Shown: positions 12,237 through 25,659, counted from the first letter of the stretch. The stretch: 64,000 bases of DNA from Alviniconcha marisindica (GCA_018857735.1 JABMCL010002002.1:642001-706000); one strand, 5' to 3'. The notes: generated by a model from the sequence alone, not told the origin. Numbers and translations: made by a program.

Positions 12237-12249
12237 TGTGTGTGTGTGA
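12168..12249. repeat. (GT)n microsatellite
   Basis: A GT dinucleotide array with minor interruptions. The sequence to 13690 around it carries no recognised gene; a 30-40 bp direct duplication (CCATCAAAACCATGCTGTTT) lies near 12510-12580. Confidence 0.9.
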
Positions 12250-13963
12250 TACAGATGCTGCAATTAGTCTGTGCATTTTTGTTTGATTGGAATTTAGGCT
12301 ATATCCATCTTTACAGGTGGCACATTGTTGTCATTTTGATGTACAGTGCTTTAAGCCTCATACAAATTATTGGATGATTCAATGCAGTTGACACATGCTT
12401 TAAGAAATTATTCAGACACATAGTAAGCCACAAGATACTGAAAATGGACCTAACTTTTCAAGCAGCTGCGCACTTCCATGCCTGGTTCCAACCGAAAATG
12501 CAGCGTGTGTTCCATCAAAACCATGCTGTTTTTGTGTATTCATAACCATCAAAACCATGCTGTTTTTGTATTCATAACCACAATGATGTTAACACCCCTC
12601 TCCTCTCCCCACAAGCAACAGACAAGTCTTTAAAAGGAACCAGACTTCTCAAAACAAGTTTCATCCAACAGGTAGCAGAGATTAAAATAAAAGCCTAAAA
12701 AATTGAGGATCTTGTTTAATATGCTCCCTTAATTTATGTCCAATTTGTACAGTTTGCTTCATTAGTGACAAGTAACTCAACTGACTGCACGTAGCAGTGA
12801 CAAGTGTCCTCATGTTGCACGAGCCACTCTTTGATACCTGGTCTGAGGAACTACCAGCTGTTACAGTTGAGGGGATTTTCTATGGCCAGTTTCACTAACT
12901 GTCAAAGTCAGACCGTAAGTTGAAAATAAAATCAAAGGACCATTCTGAATCTGAAACCATATTCTTTGAATTTGATTTTAATTTTGATCTTGTTTACCTG
13001 TTGGACAAAGGCTGGCCTTCTTGGACAAATGTATTGACAAAACCAGTTCCTTTAATAATAAAATTGAGGTTTTCATGTCCAGTGTCAACCCTTTGCCTGC
13101 CAAAGAACTTGCATTGCTTGTAAAATTCCCGCCAAGAAAACCAAGAGAATCAGTTAGCCAGATATTTTGTTCATTTGGAGAATTACATGTCACCCGAGGA
13201 TGCACATAATGTTGAAATTCCAACAGGAGGTAACATGATGTCTGATAGGCAAATGCCAAGGGTATCACAAGGCATAAGAAATGCAGGGAAAAGGTTAAGG
13301 TCTTGCATACAGTCATTATGCTACTGCCAGTCGACAGGTCACCACCTTCAAAATATACGTAACTTAAAACCTTCTACCCACCCCTAATAAGCCTTATGGT
13401 TTCTGTGGATGTTAAGCACCATATATTTTTTTTACTTACTTATTTAAACCTTTTGGCTTGTTGATGAGAATCAACTCCACAGAGATGACAAACACTTCAG
13501 ATACATTGTCCACATGCTGAATCCTAGAGGGGCTGACTGCATGTCTGTGTCTGTGATGAACTGGGTTTGTGCTTTGCCATTACTTTAATATAACTCAGAT
13601 TTAATATAGCTACATTAGGCAAAGTACCATTTTCAACTTACATTATCAATAAACTAGTAAACCTACCTCCTGAATACCTGTGCTAAGTCACAAATGTGTA
13701 CACATTTTTCCAGTCCCATCCCCCCCCCCCCCCCCCCACACACACACCTTTAAACTTGCTAATAAACCATGAACAGAAAAACAGCACGTTGCAGGCACCT
13801 TATTTTTTTTCTCTCTCTTCACATTGTAGAAAGCAGGTCATGAGCTGTTATCAGTGTACCAGATATAGGATATGGTTCTAGCCAACATGAAAATATTGGT
13901 ATATGTATGTAGCTGCCACCAATGTACAATATACATGTGTATTGGTATCCCTGAGGGTCTGTG

Positions 13964-14053
13964 TGTGTGTGTGCACACGTGTTCATGTGTGTGCATGTAT
14001 GTGTGTGTGTGTGCGTGCATGTGTGCATGTGTATGTGTGCGTGCGTGCATGTG

Positions 14054-14137
<84 letters not shown>
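13964..14137. repeat. (GT)n microsatellite, interrupted
   Basis: GT runs are interrupted by GCATGT and GCGTGC in the first half and are nearly pure in the second. Open frames here are compositional. Confidence 0.95.
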
Positions 14138-14461
14138 AGGCATGTTCACATGTTATTATTGTATCCCAATGCTACACAGTACTGAAACGGTTCTAGATTG
14201 GATTTTGCTGCCCCTGATGTTCAGGCCTTTGAAAAAGAGCACATAAATTATTTACAAGTTTCCTGACCCATGGCACTGAATAAAGAATTGCCTTGAACAA
14301 TCCAGTTGAACAAGTCTTCTGGTTTTATAAGTGATGAAAAACAGTCAAGCAAGAAAATGTGAAAAAACTCAGTGAAACACCACTAAACTCGATCAGTCGA
14401 CCAAACATGGCAGTGCCCAAGCATCAACACACAGCACATGATTTTTTTTGGGTGTGAACTG

Positions 14462-14462
<1 letters not shown>

Positions 14463-14535
<73 letters not shown>

Positions 14536-14577
14536 ATGTGTGTGTGTGTGTGCATATATACATATATGTGTGTGTCT
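14463..14577. repeat. (GT)n microsatellite
   Basis: A nearly pure GT array is followed by short TATACATATA motifs. Confidence 0.95.
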
Positions 14578-14579
14578 GT

Positions 14580-15240
14580 GCATATATACATATCTATGTG
14601 TTTGTGACCTAATTCATGCTGATCTCTAAATCAGAAATACTAATTACTTCTGCCACTACAGGAGGTTTAAGGAGTAAGAAAAAACAACACATCATAGCAG
14701 GCATAAACAGAAATCAGTCTGGCTGTAACAGCAAAACAAAACCATACAAGTATTAATCACACAGTCCAACCATGTTTTTTTCTGTCTTTTTTTCTTCAAT
14801 TATTTATTATTGTTCTCTGCTAATAGATACTTTTAATGAACAAACAAGCTGAAAGCATTGAGTAAACAAACAACAACAAAACAAACAACAACAAAAACCC
14901 ACACTCTACCAAGCCAAGAGCAACAATTCAGTCAGGCACCAGTGGAAGCTGAACAAGACCAAAAACACTTATGCATTGCTGTTTAGTTTTGGCCATAAAT
15001 GGCGAAAGCAAAACCAGAGGAAAGTTGCATGGCTGGTAAAATGATACATAAGATGCACTGTTATGAGACTTAAGCCCTGCTCCCCCCCACCCCCCCCACC
15101 CCCCCCACCCCAGCAACTTTGGATTAGATCTGGTGCAGTGTCAGTCAAAATTTCACTAAAAGCAGGCAGGGCCAAATTAGACCCCCCCCCCCTCCCCCCC
15201 CACTGAAACCACCATTACAGAAGTGGAGTTGTTGCTGTTG
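14580..15240. other. intergenic sequence without a gene
   Basis: C-rich runs occur at about 15079-15111 and 15181-15201. Nothing else was recognised. Confidence 0.4.
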
Positions 15241-15715
15241 ACTCTTTTATATAGCGCTATTCTCTGCTTTCACGCAGACTCACTGCGCTCTTGCTGCATG
15301 TGATTTGGAATGAGTGACTGTAGCCTTTTATAGCGCGTTTTTGAATATCCACCAAAGTGGTGTACTTACAGTGCTGTTTGGTTGATGCATGGCTGGTGCC
15401 ATATGACACTGCTGCCACCTTGGTGCATGTTCTGTGTACACCATACAACTATGCACCATCATTTCATGCAAAGCCACATATGTAGTGTGCATGTGGGTTT
15501 AGCTGTAACCTGCCACCTGCACTTTTGGCAGCATGACCATGATATTTTACATGCCACTGTGGTAATATAGAGGTGGAGCAGATACTGAAATAAGAGTCAG
15601 CACAGAAAGTTGCCACCACAGAAGAAAATTCTCCTGCCACTCCTGCAGGGAACTGAACCCATGACCTATTGATAATGAGTCTGGTGCTCTACCATTGTGC
15701 TATCCCCGTTCCCAC
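15241..15715 (-). mobile_element. full-length tRNA-derived SINE (family A)
   Basis: On the minus strand the element starts with a tRNA-like head (15707 down to 15643) with an A-box-like TAGCACAATGG and a B-box-like GGGTTCAGTTCCC. It then runs through the same body as the copies at 5.6 and 9.4 kb and ends near 15241 with AATAGCGCTATATAA. Head plus body is about 475 bp. This copy identifies the family as a Pol III-transcribed SINE class; the two + copies lack the head. Confidence 0.85.
15643..15707 (-). promoter_or_regulatory. tRNA-like Pol III promoter head of the SINE (A and B boxes)
   Basis: The reverse complement reads GGGGATAGCACAATGGTAGA, then a CTCATTA loop-like segment, then GGTCATGGGTTCAGTTCCC. 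Box spacing fits a tRNA internal promoter. The CAT in the loop position suggests a tRNA-Met/Ile-type ancestor. The acceptor stem does not close well, so I do not call a functional tRNA. Confidence 0.7.
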
Positions 15716-16555
15716 AGTAAAAACCACATGCGCCAAACTCTTAACACCCTATATCATTACAAAGTGGGTGCAGTTTCTTGCAACATGATCCTAATACCTG
15801 TAATAATACTAATAGCAATAATACTAATGATGAAAAGTATGATGTTGATTTTGATGATGATGACACTCATCACCATTATCATTACCATAAAAAATAAAAT
15901 AATAATATTCAAACAATGCGAGCCACTGTCACAGAAAAGCCCTGATGTCAACCAATTTATTTTCTCATTTGTCATCTTCATGGTATTTGTGTACAATGCG
16001 GTCCCCATTTTACTTAACAAAAGATTCAGAACACAGCAAAGGTGTACAAATGAAATGATAAAATGAAAAACACTAATAATCAGAATAAGAAGAAGAGTAA
16101 TAATATTTGAAGAAGAACACTAATACTCAGAACAATGACTTAGAAAATAAAATAAAACCGTAACAATTTAAAAGCTACTAAAGTCATTTATGAAAAAAAT
16201 AAAAACGTTAAAAACACACACACATCCAGTACTGTATCTATACTGAGCGATCTAAATTAGTAAACCAGAACAAGTGGTTTGAATCACAGATTTTTTACTT
16301 TAAAAAACTCAAAACCATACAGAAATTAGCGGAAATAACAAAGTCAATCATTTTTTTAAAACGCACATGCTGATTACACACACATAAATCAAAACCAGGT
16401 GGTTTACACTTTCACATCAATACAGATGGTTTCTGAACAAAATTCAGTGTTTAACAATATTTTACATCTTTTATATCACACAAAAAGTTTCACATCAAAG
16501 AGGTATACAGAATAACCAAAATGGCCAGAACTTACTGAAAAACATTAGACAAAAC
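15716..16555. other. intergenic sequence without a gene
   Basis: AT-rich, with ATAATA- and GATGAT-type simple sequence at about 15795-15910. Nothing coding was recognised. Confidence 0.4.
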
Positions 16556-16565
16556 AAAAAGAAAT

Positions 16566-16708
16566 CACACACGCACACATGCACACACAGACCTCCCTCT
16601 CCCCCATCCAAACACACACACACACACACACACATGTGCAGACACACACACACACATGCATACATGCACACACACACACACGCATACATGCACACATACA
16701 CACACACA
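16566..16708. repeat. (CA)n microsatellite, interrupted
   Basis: CA runs are broken by GCATACATG and a short C/T-rich block at 16591-16610. Confidence 0.9.
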
Positions 16709-16709
16709 G

Positions 16710-17985
16710 AGCAGAAAGTGAATGAAGAGATAAAAACAAAATCTTAAAAAGCCCAAGAGCAGACTGATAAAAACACAACCAGTAAAAACAAGGACAGCAA
16801 GACTCAATCAGCTGATGTGCAGATCATGAGCGACAAGCAAAAAGTATAAACTAGTGACACAAAAGAAAAACAACAACAAAAAACTAAACAAGATCACAAC
16901 ATGGAATCTTATCATTTCGCAAAAGCAACAAAAGTCCTCTGTATACCCTGTAGAAATCTTTCAGGTGAAGCTGTGGTTTTATGCTAGAATATCAATTAAT
17001 TTTAATTATTTAATTTAGAAACCCCATCCTTCCCCCCTTCCCATGGATGTAAAGGAAAAGAAGATGGGGGGGGGGGGGGGGGGGGGGGGGAGCTGAAGTA
17101 ATCAACAAACAAAAGAAAATTGACTATTAAACCAACCAAGAAAATAATAAATGGCTATTAAACAATCTGTTAAGGCATACTGATCACTTCAAACCACAGC
17201 ATCAACAACAGCAACATCTAAAGTTTGCATAAAACTCAAAGAGTCCTTGAACTGCCAGGGACTGAAGCTACTGGGTCACTGCATCAAAGCTGCACTCACT
17301 ATGCATCATAACCCTTCAAATGGACAATATGCAGCTGTCTTAAGGGACAGGGGCCCTGCATGTGCATATGTTTATAAATGTAAATGGTGGAAAACAGCTG
17401 TGCACACAAAATCTCACTCAACTGCCTGTAAGCTGTCATTTAAGTCACTGAGATATATGTGTCTGCATAAGCATCAAGAACATCACTGGAAGTGCAGAAC
17501 ACGCTGCAAAGGTATTAGCATTAACGGAGATGGAAAGATGGCCAGCGGATATGACTGAGTGCTGGACTGTCCTAATTTTTCTTCCATAGCAGCCTGTGAA
17601 ATGGAAAATCGTTTATTTCTGATACTTTTTGCTTTGTTTTTTCAAACTCAAAAACAGGTCCTCAAAAAAACTGTCATCACGACATCAACAATTCCCACAT
17701 ACAATAACAACAGTACAGAACTGGCACACAAGTCCAGTTTTTATACTGTTTTAACATCATGAAATTTGAAACTCCACGGATAGCACTGTGAAGTTAGGCG
17801 AAAACAGGAGTTATCTTCCACTGGCTCAGTTCAGCTCTACACTATTCCAAACAGGAGTTATCTCCCACTGGCCCAGTTGAGATACTCACTATTGCAAACA
17901 GGGAACTCCTGTGAATGTGTCTACGAGAGTTTATTTATTAATATGAACGCTTGTTGAATGTCTAATCTCCAGATGAGTCCTAAGT
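16710..17985. other. intergenic sequence without a gene
   Basis: It holds a G-homopolymer (about 17067-17091) and a roughly 60-bp direct duplication around ACAGGAGTTATCTCCCACTG (17805-17880). No gene was recognised. Confidence 0.4.
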
Positions 17986-17989
17986 GCTT

Positions 17990-18185
17990 GGCAACGGCAG
18001 TTACTGTGTTGTTCTCTGCTTCTGAGCAGACCAGCTGCACTCTAGGTGTGTGCGACTCTGACTGAGTGACTGCAGAAGCTGTGTGAAGCACACAGCACAT
18101 TCTGAACATCCACTCAAGTGGTTATAGTGCTCTTTAGTTGTTAGGTGGCTGCATGGTGCCATGTGAAACTGCTGCTGTTTCTTCC
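17990..18185 (-). mobile_element. degenerate SINE family A fragment
   Basis: Read on the minus strand, scattered blocks match the SINE 3' half (the ACATCCACTCAAGTGG and GTGACTGCAG parts, and GTTCTCTGCTTCTGAGCAGA in place of the GAATAGCG tail). It is clearly older than the other copies. Confidence 0.5.
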
Positions 18186-18189
18186 CGTG

Positions 18190-19367
18190 TCCACCATCGT
18201 TGTTCATCCTTATGTGGGGCAGGCCACGGAGGACGCCTACATCTTAGCTGGACAAAGCAAATGATGTGGACTGCTGAAGGTGCTAAAATATATTTTAAAA
18301 AATAGAGGCTAAACAACTTAAAGTGTATCACCATTAAAACGAGAGAGAGAAAGAGTTCAGCGTACAGTCTAACAAAAAGCACATCTGATTCAAACAAATT
18401 TTAATCTAAGAGTACAAAGTATATTTCCACCCTATCCATTATCAGGCTTATGAAATGAAAAATCAATTTATTCTCGATAATGCAAATGTTCCCATAAGTA
18501 AATAAACATGCACATATCTTTTCAAAAACAAAAACAAAACAATAAAAATCACCAAAAGCATGATGATGAAACACAACATTGAATGAAATGGACATTGTTA
18601 ATCACCATTCGCATCAAACATTAAATCCAACAAACAGGTAGAAATACATTGTCACCACACATGTAGAAAGATGTCGCCCCATGTATGGGACGATGACTGA
18701 GAAGAACAGGGAAGTAACACTTGATGGATTGAAAATTGAGCATCCGACCGACCCAGCTTACCTAGCTGTGTTGGCAGTTTGGTGTTGTGCAACGCACAGT
18801 ACCTGTACAACGTAGCACACAAACGACGACAACGTCAATCAAGTTAAGACTACAGTTTCCACACATCATAATTACACACACTGAATATGAATACCTGAAC
18901 AACATACACATTTAAATGCAAGCCTACATTCCCAATGTTTATTTCATAACATGTTCATGTCTCTGCTTAGCTTAGGCAAAGCTATAATTCTCTGCTTTAT
19001 TTCATTTGATTCCCGGTAGATTGCCTGACCTGTATCTGTCACGTGTGACCCGTTGTATGTACAAAATAACTTGTTGTTTAACTTGGCATTTTACCACCAT
19101 TACAGGTACAGACAGCTGACTGTCTTCCTTCATCCACTACAACTCCTTTCTGCAACCAGGGTGAGGTGAACCTTTGTGTGCACAGTCATTTTCCTGTATG
19201 TTATGCCTATCAGATGTCCACCCCATTCAGGCAGATGCACAAAAACTTCTGGGGTTTGAGCTCATCACTTCAACCTGACAATCTTCTTGAGAACTGAAAG
19301 TAATCCAAATATGGGGAAGGGGGTCTCCACTTCCTAATTTTCTCTACATGATCAACAAAAAATGGGA
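18190..19367. other. intergenic sequence without a gene
   Basis: AT-rich unique sequence; no motif or repeat recognised. Confidence 0.35.
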
Positions 19368-19490
19368 GTTAACTGGTGCTCGAAAGACCTCACACAAATG
19401 CAACAACAAAGACCGGAGTCGCCTTCAGTAACTCTCACCTGGCATGTGAGTAAATACAAGGTACGTAAACTCCACCAGAGATACACACTC
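19368..19490 (-). mobile_element. short interspersed family B copy (inverted)
   Basis: It contains CACACAAATGCAACAACAAA, GACCGGAGTCGCCTTCAG and CTCACCTGGCATGTGAGTAA, the reverse complement of the family B copies at 7.6 and 10.2 kb. Confidence 0.65.
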
Positions 19491-20031
19491 ATAATCTTAT
19501 GTTTATCGTCCATAAGATTGGTCTTATCTGAGCCGCATGTGGTTGACAGAATGTTCAGATCTGAGGAATGACCACCACAGTGCTGAACACAAGTTCAACA
19601 GAGTTTGAGAATGTGACCTGGGTGGAGTGTATCTATCTCCTACAGTTTACAAGCACACCAGGTGACAGTTATCACTGGCAATTCTGGTTCCTGCTGTTGT
19701 GTCCCTTGTTATACATGTGTCTACTGAGGGTGGTAAATCCTCTGCTGATTTTGGAGACAGACTCTGAGATTCCCACTCCTATTTTGATCAGAAACTGACA
19801 CCTGCCACTTCCTACTCCCAGTACATTATTCTAAGAACAGCATGATATTGCAAGGGTGAAATCAGGTGCTCACATAATATAAATTTGCATTTGTGTTCAG
19901 CTGTAATCCAATGTCTGTGTATGTGTGTGTGTGTGTGAGAACATGCATGCATGCATGTGTGCTTGAGTGTGTGTGTGATAATTGTTGTTTGATAGATTCC
20001 TGATTTTGTTTTAGCGTGCGTGTGGAAAGCA

Positions 20032-20039
20032 TGGTGTGT

Positions 20040-20084
<45 letters not shown>

Positions 20085-20135
20085 CATGTGTGTGTGTGCG
20101 TGTGTGTGAGCATGTGTGTGTGTGAGCATGTGTGT

Positions 20136-20179
<44 letters not shown>
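20032..20179. repeat. (GT)n microsatellite with GAGCAT interruptions
   Basis: GT runs are separated by repeated GTGAGCATGTG motifs. The flanks to 21085 hold no recognised gene. Confidence 0.95.
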
Positions 20180-20180
<1 letters not shown>

Positions 20181-21085
20181 TGGGGGATGAGGTTTGGGCA
20201 CACTGCCTGTTGGAAATCACTTAGCTTGCCCCTGGAAAGGGCGGTGGGAGGTAGAGGGGTGGGGGGAAGGGGGGAATATTGGGTGTGTGTATGGGTTAGA
20301 GGAAGGGGCATGAATGAAAGAATAGGAGAAATATGAACATACGTTTATAACTAGGTCAACTTACTCCCATTTTGCAACTACCTTGTGCTTTTCCATTTTC
20401 TCCATTCTATAAAAAGCCTCAAAGCATATTCCCTTTTCTAACCGCTGTTTCTTCTCTTGCTAACTCAGAACTGTGCAATATATAAATGTGCAACTGTCTC
20501 TCATGTTACTGTTTTTGAACTGTGCAGAATATGCATGATGCATTTGCAGGAAAACACCTGTATGCACAAAAGATCACCCACCTCTGGGTAAGCCCTTGAG
20601 ATTTAAAGATGGAATGAAAAACAACTGACTGTCCAACACCAGGGGAGAAGCAGGTAGTGGGGGTGGGGGGTGGGAGGGGTACAGGTCACCCCCATGAAAG
20701 TGATCCAAACCAGAAGGCATAACATCAGCACCCACCTAAGTGATGTTACAGAGCCTGCTGTTCATACTTTCAACATGACCAAAAAACAATGGAAGAAATC
20801 AGTTCACAATCCTTTCTTTGGTACAGAGACTGGTAGTCATAAATTCCTAAATACCTGATACACAATTTGCACATTAAAGCTTGTGGATGACTGCATCTTA
20901 GTATATACCAAGTGAAACCACAGTGTCACACTGGACACTGCCCTGTGCCTTCCTAACAATTAATGACAAACCAGCCACTTAATTTTTTTTAAACATTTGT
21001 TTTAAAAACTGATCATTCTGAACCTGCAGACATGTTTCACCCAGCTCTACAGACTCCATCTCTCTGTCCAAACCAGGCTTACCAC

Positions 21086-22385
21086 CCTGAACACTACCCC
21101 CCCCCCCCCCCCACCTACCAAAGACTGATATCCAACAACTCACTACACCCTCAACCCAGCCAGATGGGTATCACTGAACATCCCTATCTCTCTGCCCCCC
21201 CCCCCCCCCCTGCCATACACACTTCAAGCTGAAGCATGCCTGTCATCCTGCCTAAAGTCATACCTAACCCCCCCCCCCCCCCCTTTCAAACCAGGTTAAT
21301 CTCTCTGAACAGCCTAATCTCTCCGAGGCCATAGCCACTCCTCTAGCCAGGACCATCTCACAACATCCCTCAACCCCCCCCCCCCCCCCCCACACACACT
21401 TCAACTGGATCCCCTCTTCAGATCAGGACCATCCACTGAGATTCCCCCCCCCCCCCCCCCCCCCCCCCCCTCTCCCCACTTCGACTGGATCCTCTCTTCA
21501 GATCAGGACCATCTCACTGAGATTCCCCCCCCCCCCCCCCCACACACTTTCGACTGGATCCTCTCTTCAGATCAGGACCATCTCACTGAGACCCCCCCCC
21601 CCCCCCCCCCACTTTCAACTGGATCCTCTCTTCAGATCAGGACCATCTCACTGAGATTCCCCCCCCCCCCCCCCCTCTCCCCCACTTTCGACTGGATCCT
21701 CTCTTCAGATCAGGACCATCTCACTGAGATCCCCCCCCTCCCCCACCCCACTTTCGACTGGATCCTCTCTTCAGATCAGGACCATCTCACTGAGATCCCC
21801 CCCCCCCCCAACTTTCACTGGATCCTCTCTTCAGATCAGGACCATCTCACTGAGATTCCCCCCCCCCCCCCCCCCCCACACACACACTTTCGACTGATCC
21901 TCTCTTCAGATCAGGACCATCTGGATCCCACCCCCCCCCCCCCCCCCCCCACAACTTTCGACTGGATCCTCTTCAGATCAGGACCATCTCACTGAGATCC
22001 CCCCCCCCCCCCCCCCCCACTTTCGACTGGATCCCCTCTTCAGATCAGGACCATCTCACTGAGATCCCCCCCCTGCACTTTCGACTGGATCCCCTCTTCA
22101 GATCAGGACCATCTCACTGAGTCCCCCCCCTGCACTTCGACTGGATCCCCTCTTAGATCAGGACCTCTCACGGCCCCCCCTCACTTTCGCTGTCCTCTCT
22201 TTAGATCAGGACCATCTCACTGAGACCCCCCCCCCACCCCTACACTTTTGAATGGATCCTCTCTTCAGATCAGGACCATCTCACGATCCCTCACTTCGAC
22301 GTCCCCTCTTCAGATCAGGACCATCTCCTCACCCCCCCCACACACACATTTCCGACTGGAACCCCTCTTCAGATCAGACCCAGGC
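21086..22385. repeat. poly-C minisatellite, about 55-65 bp unit, about 20 copies
   Basis: Each unit is ACTTTCGACTGGATCC, TCTTCAGATCAGGACCATCT and CACTGAGAT, followed by a C-homopolymer of variable length up to about 30. The homopolymer is the variable part; the rest is well conserved except around 22130-22330, where many single bases are missing. That decay may be mutation or consensus error. The G-rich complement offers about 20 regularly spaced G-tracts. Confidence 0.9.
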
Positions 22386-22539
22386 CCGTTCCATCAGTAA
22401 AGGAAATGAGTAACAGTTCCCGCCAGGGGATGGATGTACATCAGGATGCAAGTAAATGCAAGAACAAAGTTATCTCAGATAACGTTAACAAAGTCTCTTC
22501 ATCAACATTTCACAATCTCTCTCTCTCTCTCTCTGGGTC

Positions 22540-22578
<39 letters not shown>

Positions 22579-22689
22579 CACGGGCATACTGCTGGTATAA
22601 TGTGCTGGTGGCACCAGCAAGGTGGATCATTTAGGAGTACATGTGCATGTTCAATGACCATGCATGAGAAAAGCTCAGCAGAAACCAAC

Positions 22690-22985
22690 AGCTCTGCCCC
22701 TAGACCTGTCGGGGCCCACTGCATTCCAAAACTTTTCACTTCTCTCTCTAGCTCTATCAGGACCGGCTGCACTGTGGACCAAAGCTTTTCACTTCTCAGT
22801 CTACATCACTTGGGACCAACTGCATTCTGAAGCTTTTCACTTCTCTGTCTAACTCTGTCGGGACCAAGCATGCTGTGGATCTTTTCACCTGACTGCATTA
22901 ATTTTAGAAGCTTCTCGCTTCTCGGTCTAAATCACTGGGGACCAACTGCCTTTTGAAGCTTCTCATTTCTCAGTCACACAGCCTT
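22690..22985. repeat. tandem repeat, about 65-70 bp, about 4 copies
   Basis: Copies share CGGGACCAACTGCATT-type and AAGCTTTTCACTTCTC-type segments. A CT/CA microsatellite (22508-22577) lies just upstream. Confidence 0.75.
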
Positions 22986-23349
22986 CTTTTTGGTTCTGCT
23001 TCCAGCACTGCCAGCCAATGCCCCCTAATCTCCAAGGTTACGTTATGTACAACGCAGCAATGCAAGAAACTAGCCAGTTCTGCACACATCCCTAACCATT
23101 ATATATATATATATATAAAACACTGTTTACACATGTTAAATTCACATGTGTGTAGAGTAACAATGACATCAAGAATGCCCATTCATCAACGTTTTCAATT
23201 TTTTACGAAATCTTCATCACTGAGTGGTGGGCCGGGACTTAAACTGATCTGTTATTCAAACTGTGTATTACATTTATATTTTATATATATATCACTGTTT
23301 ACACATACCAAACTAATACATATATGCATATATCTTGAGTATACTGCTT

Positions 23350-23356
23350 ATATATA

Positions 23357-23411
<55 letters not shown>
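23350..23411. repeat. (TA)n microsatellite
   Basis: An almost pure TA run following TATAATATA. Confidence 0.95.
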
Positions 23412-23413
<2 letters not shown>

Positions 23414-23804
23414 TGCTGTCCGGTGTATAAGCTGTAATTTCTATTTCACAGCATTAGACTTTTACCATCACATTTAGTGCAGATGGAACTCAGTATAAGG
23501 AGCACTGCATACACTCCAGGACTGAGGCGAAACCCAAGCTAGGAACACCCAGCAGGACCCGGCACTAAAGCCACCAAGGGGGTGGGGAGAGGGGGGAGGG
23601 GTTGCCAGTTTATAAAGCTAGAGTAACTCTCCCACAGTCACCAGGGCTGGGGTAGGTATGGCCCTTTGCTGAGGCCTGAAATGTCAGCCACACTGTTACA
23701 CTGCAGTTCAACTGTCCAGGCGCAGGTGTTAGACTTTTTGCAGGCAGAGACTGCATAAACTGCCTTTTGCCAAACTGTCCTTTTAATATCCTACTGGTCA
23801 AACA

Positions 23805-24350
23805 TTGGCTAACACCAGCTGGTCAAACCCCGGTCAACACCAACTACTCAAACCTTAGTTAACACCAGCTGGTCAAACCTTGGTTAATACTGACTGGTCA
23901 AAACTTCACCAATTGGTTTAACTTTAATTAACATCAACTGGTCAAACCTTGGTTAACACCAACTAGTCAAACTTTGGTTAACACCAACTGGTCAAACCTT
24001 AGTTAACACCAACTAGTCAAACTTAGTTAACACCAACTGGTCAAACCTTAGTTAACACCAACTGGTCAAACCTTAGTTAACACCAACTGGTCAAACCTTA
24101 GTTAACACTGACTGGTCAAAACTTCACCAACTGGTCAAACCTTAGTTACCACCAACTGGTCAAACCTTAGTTAACACCAACTGGTCAAACCTCAGTTAAC
24201 ACCAACTGGTCAAACCTTGGTAACTGGTCAACCCTTGATTAACACCACCTGGTCAAACCCTGGTAACACCAACTGATAAAACTTTAGTTAACACCAAATG
24301 GTCAAACCTAGGTTAACACGAAGTGGTGAAACTTCAACCAAAGCCAGTTC
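23805..24350. repeat. about 24-25 bp minisatellite, about 20 copies
   Basis: The unit is GTTAACACCAACTGGTCAAA with CCTTA. Some units lose the GTTAACACC half. The unit contains a GTTAAC palindrome (HpaI site) and an ACTGGT half. Confidence 0.9.
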
Positions 24351-24947
24351 AAAACCACCACAGATAGGTCAGACAGCTTCCCCATGCAAGGACTCAACCC
24401 ACTAGCCACTCAGCTTCAACCTCAGACAACCCCGCCCCCTACCCCACCTGTTCTCTGTCCACATACAGCAAGCAAGGCTTATAGTACTGCCAGTCTCCCT
24501 TCATTGTTATATGTGAACAGAGCTTAACACCAACAAAGTCCCTCCCTGATTGTGAACCTGCGTGTGAACGGCAGTTAAAGATATACAGGCCTTCCAAAAA
24601 CATAATTTATACAAGAGATTTAAATAAAACAATACGGATGTTGTTTTTGAAATACCCCACTGATTTTACAGCAAATACAGGAGAGAGAAAAATCTTATTG
24701 CCCAAGTGAATACATGGGGTACACACATACACAGAACTCTCCTAGCAAGACCACAAAGACACTGCTGGTGTTGTGTCTGACCGCATTTGACACTTGGCAT
24801 CTGTACATCTGTGCTACGGTGGATCCAGCAAACTGTCATTCATGCTCCACGTTACGAACAGTATCTTTGCATTTGGGATGAAATCCTCAAATCTTTTTTA
24901 CTTTTTAATATATTTTTTACTTTAATACCTTCTACTGTCTGGATAAC

Positions 24948-25140
24948 ATATGTTTCAGAAGGTCAGTTCTGTTGTGGCCAGCATGTTTCAGAAGGCCAGT
25001 TCTGTTGTGGCCAGCATGTTTCAGAAGGCCAGTTCTGTTGTGGCCAGCATGTTTCAGAAGGCCAGTTCTGTTGAGGCCAACATGTTTCATCAGGCCAGTT
25101 CTGTCGAGGCCAGCATGTTTCATCAGGCCAGTTTTTTTAA
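24948..25140. repeat. 33-bp minisatellite, about 6 copies
   Basis: The unit is ATGTTTCAGAAGGCCAGTTC plus TGTTGTGGCCAGC. Since 33 is a multiple of 3, an 11-residue periodic frame stays open on both strands, but nothing links it to a gene. Confidence 0.9.
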
Positions 25141-25659
25141 ACCTTAAGTAAATCCTTGTCTGACACGGTCCAGGGTGTAAAGATCTCCTACTGCTGAAAT
25201 CACTATTTAACAGTGCCCCAAAACTCAGTATATAAACTGAAGATCTGATTATATTCGAAACACATACATATGAATAACGATATATACTGCATATACATTA
25301 CAAATACATCAACTATATATACACTATCTGCATCATTCATCTACACAGAATGCAACTGTACAACAACAAAAATCGACTTGCAGTAAAAGACTGTACATTT
25401 TGAGGCAGTTGAAGATGTTGATTAGAAAGTTTCTGAGACTGCGACACTGTTTGACTTTGGAGAAAAGTGATGTACAACATTAAGGTTTTTGAGCTATGTT
25501 TAGACACCACCACAACACCAAGCCCATAAGCCATGCCAGTCAGGATGAACACTGCACAAACTTCACCTGCCAGTCAAATGAAGTAAGTGCACATGCCTAT
25601 TGTTACATGTCGCGAAACAACTTGTTTGTGTAAGTAAGTGTGTGTGCTGTTGTTCAGAG

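Noticed and set aside
15643..15707. Functional tRNA gene on the minus strand
   Set aside because: Boxes A and B are recognisable, but the acceptor stem is poor and the sequence continues into a SINE body shared by other copies.
23805..24350. CRISPR-like regular array
   Set aside because: Units are contiguous, about 25 bp, with no unique spacers, in a eukaryotic context.
24948..25140. Possible short repeat protein (11-residue period)
   Set aside because: A 33-bp minisatellite with both strands open; nothing nearby to make a gene.
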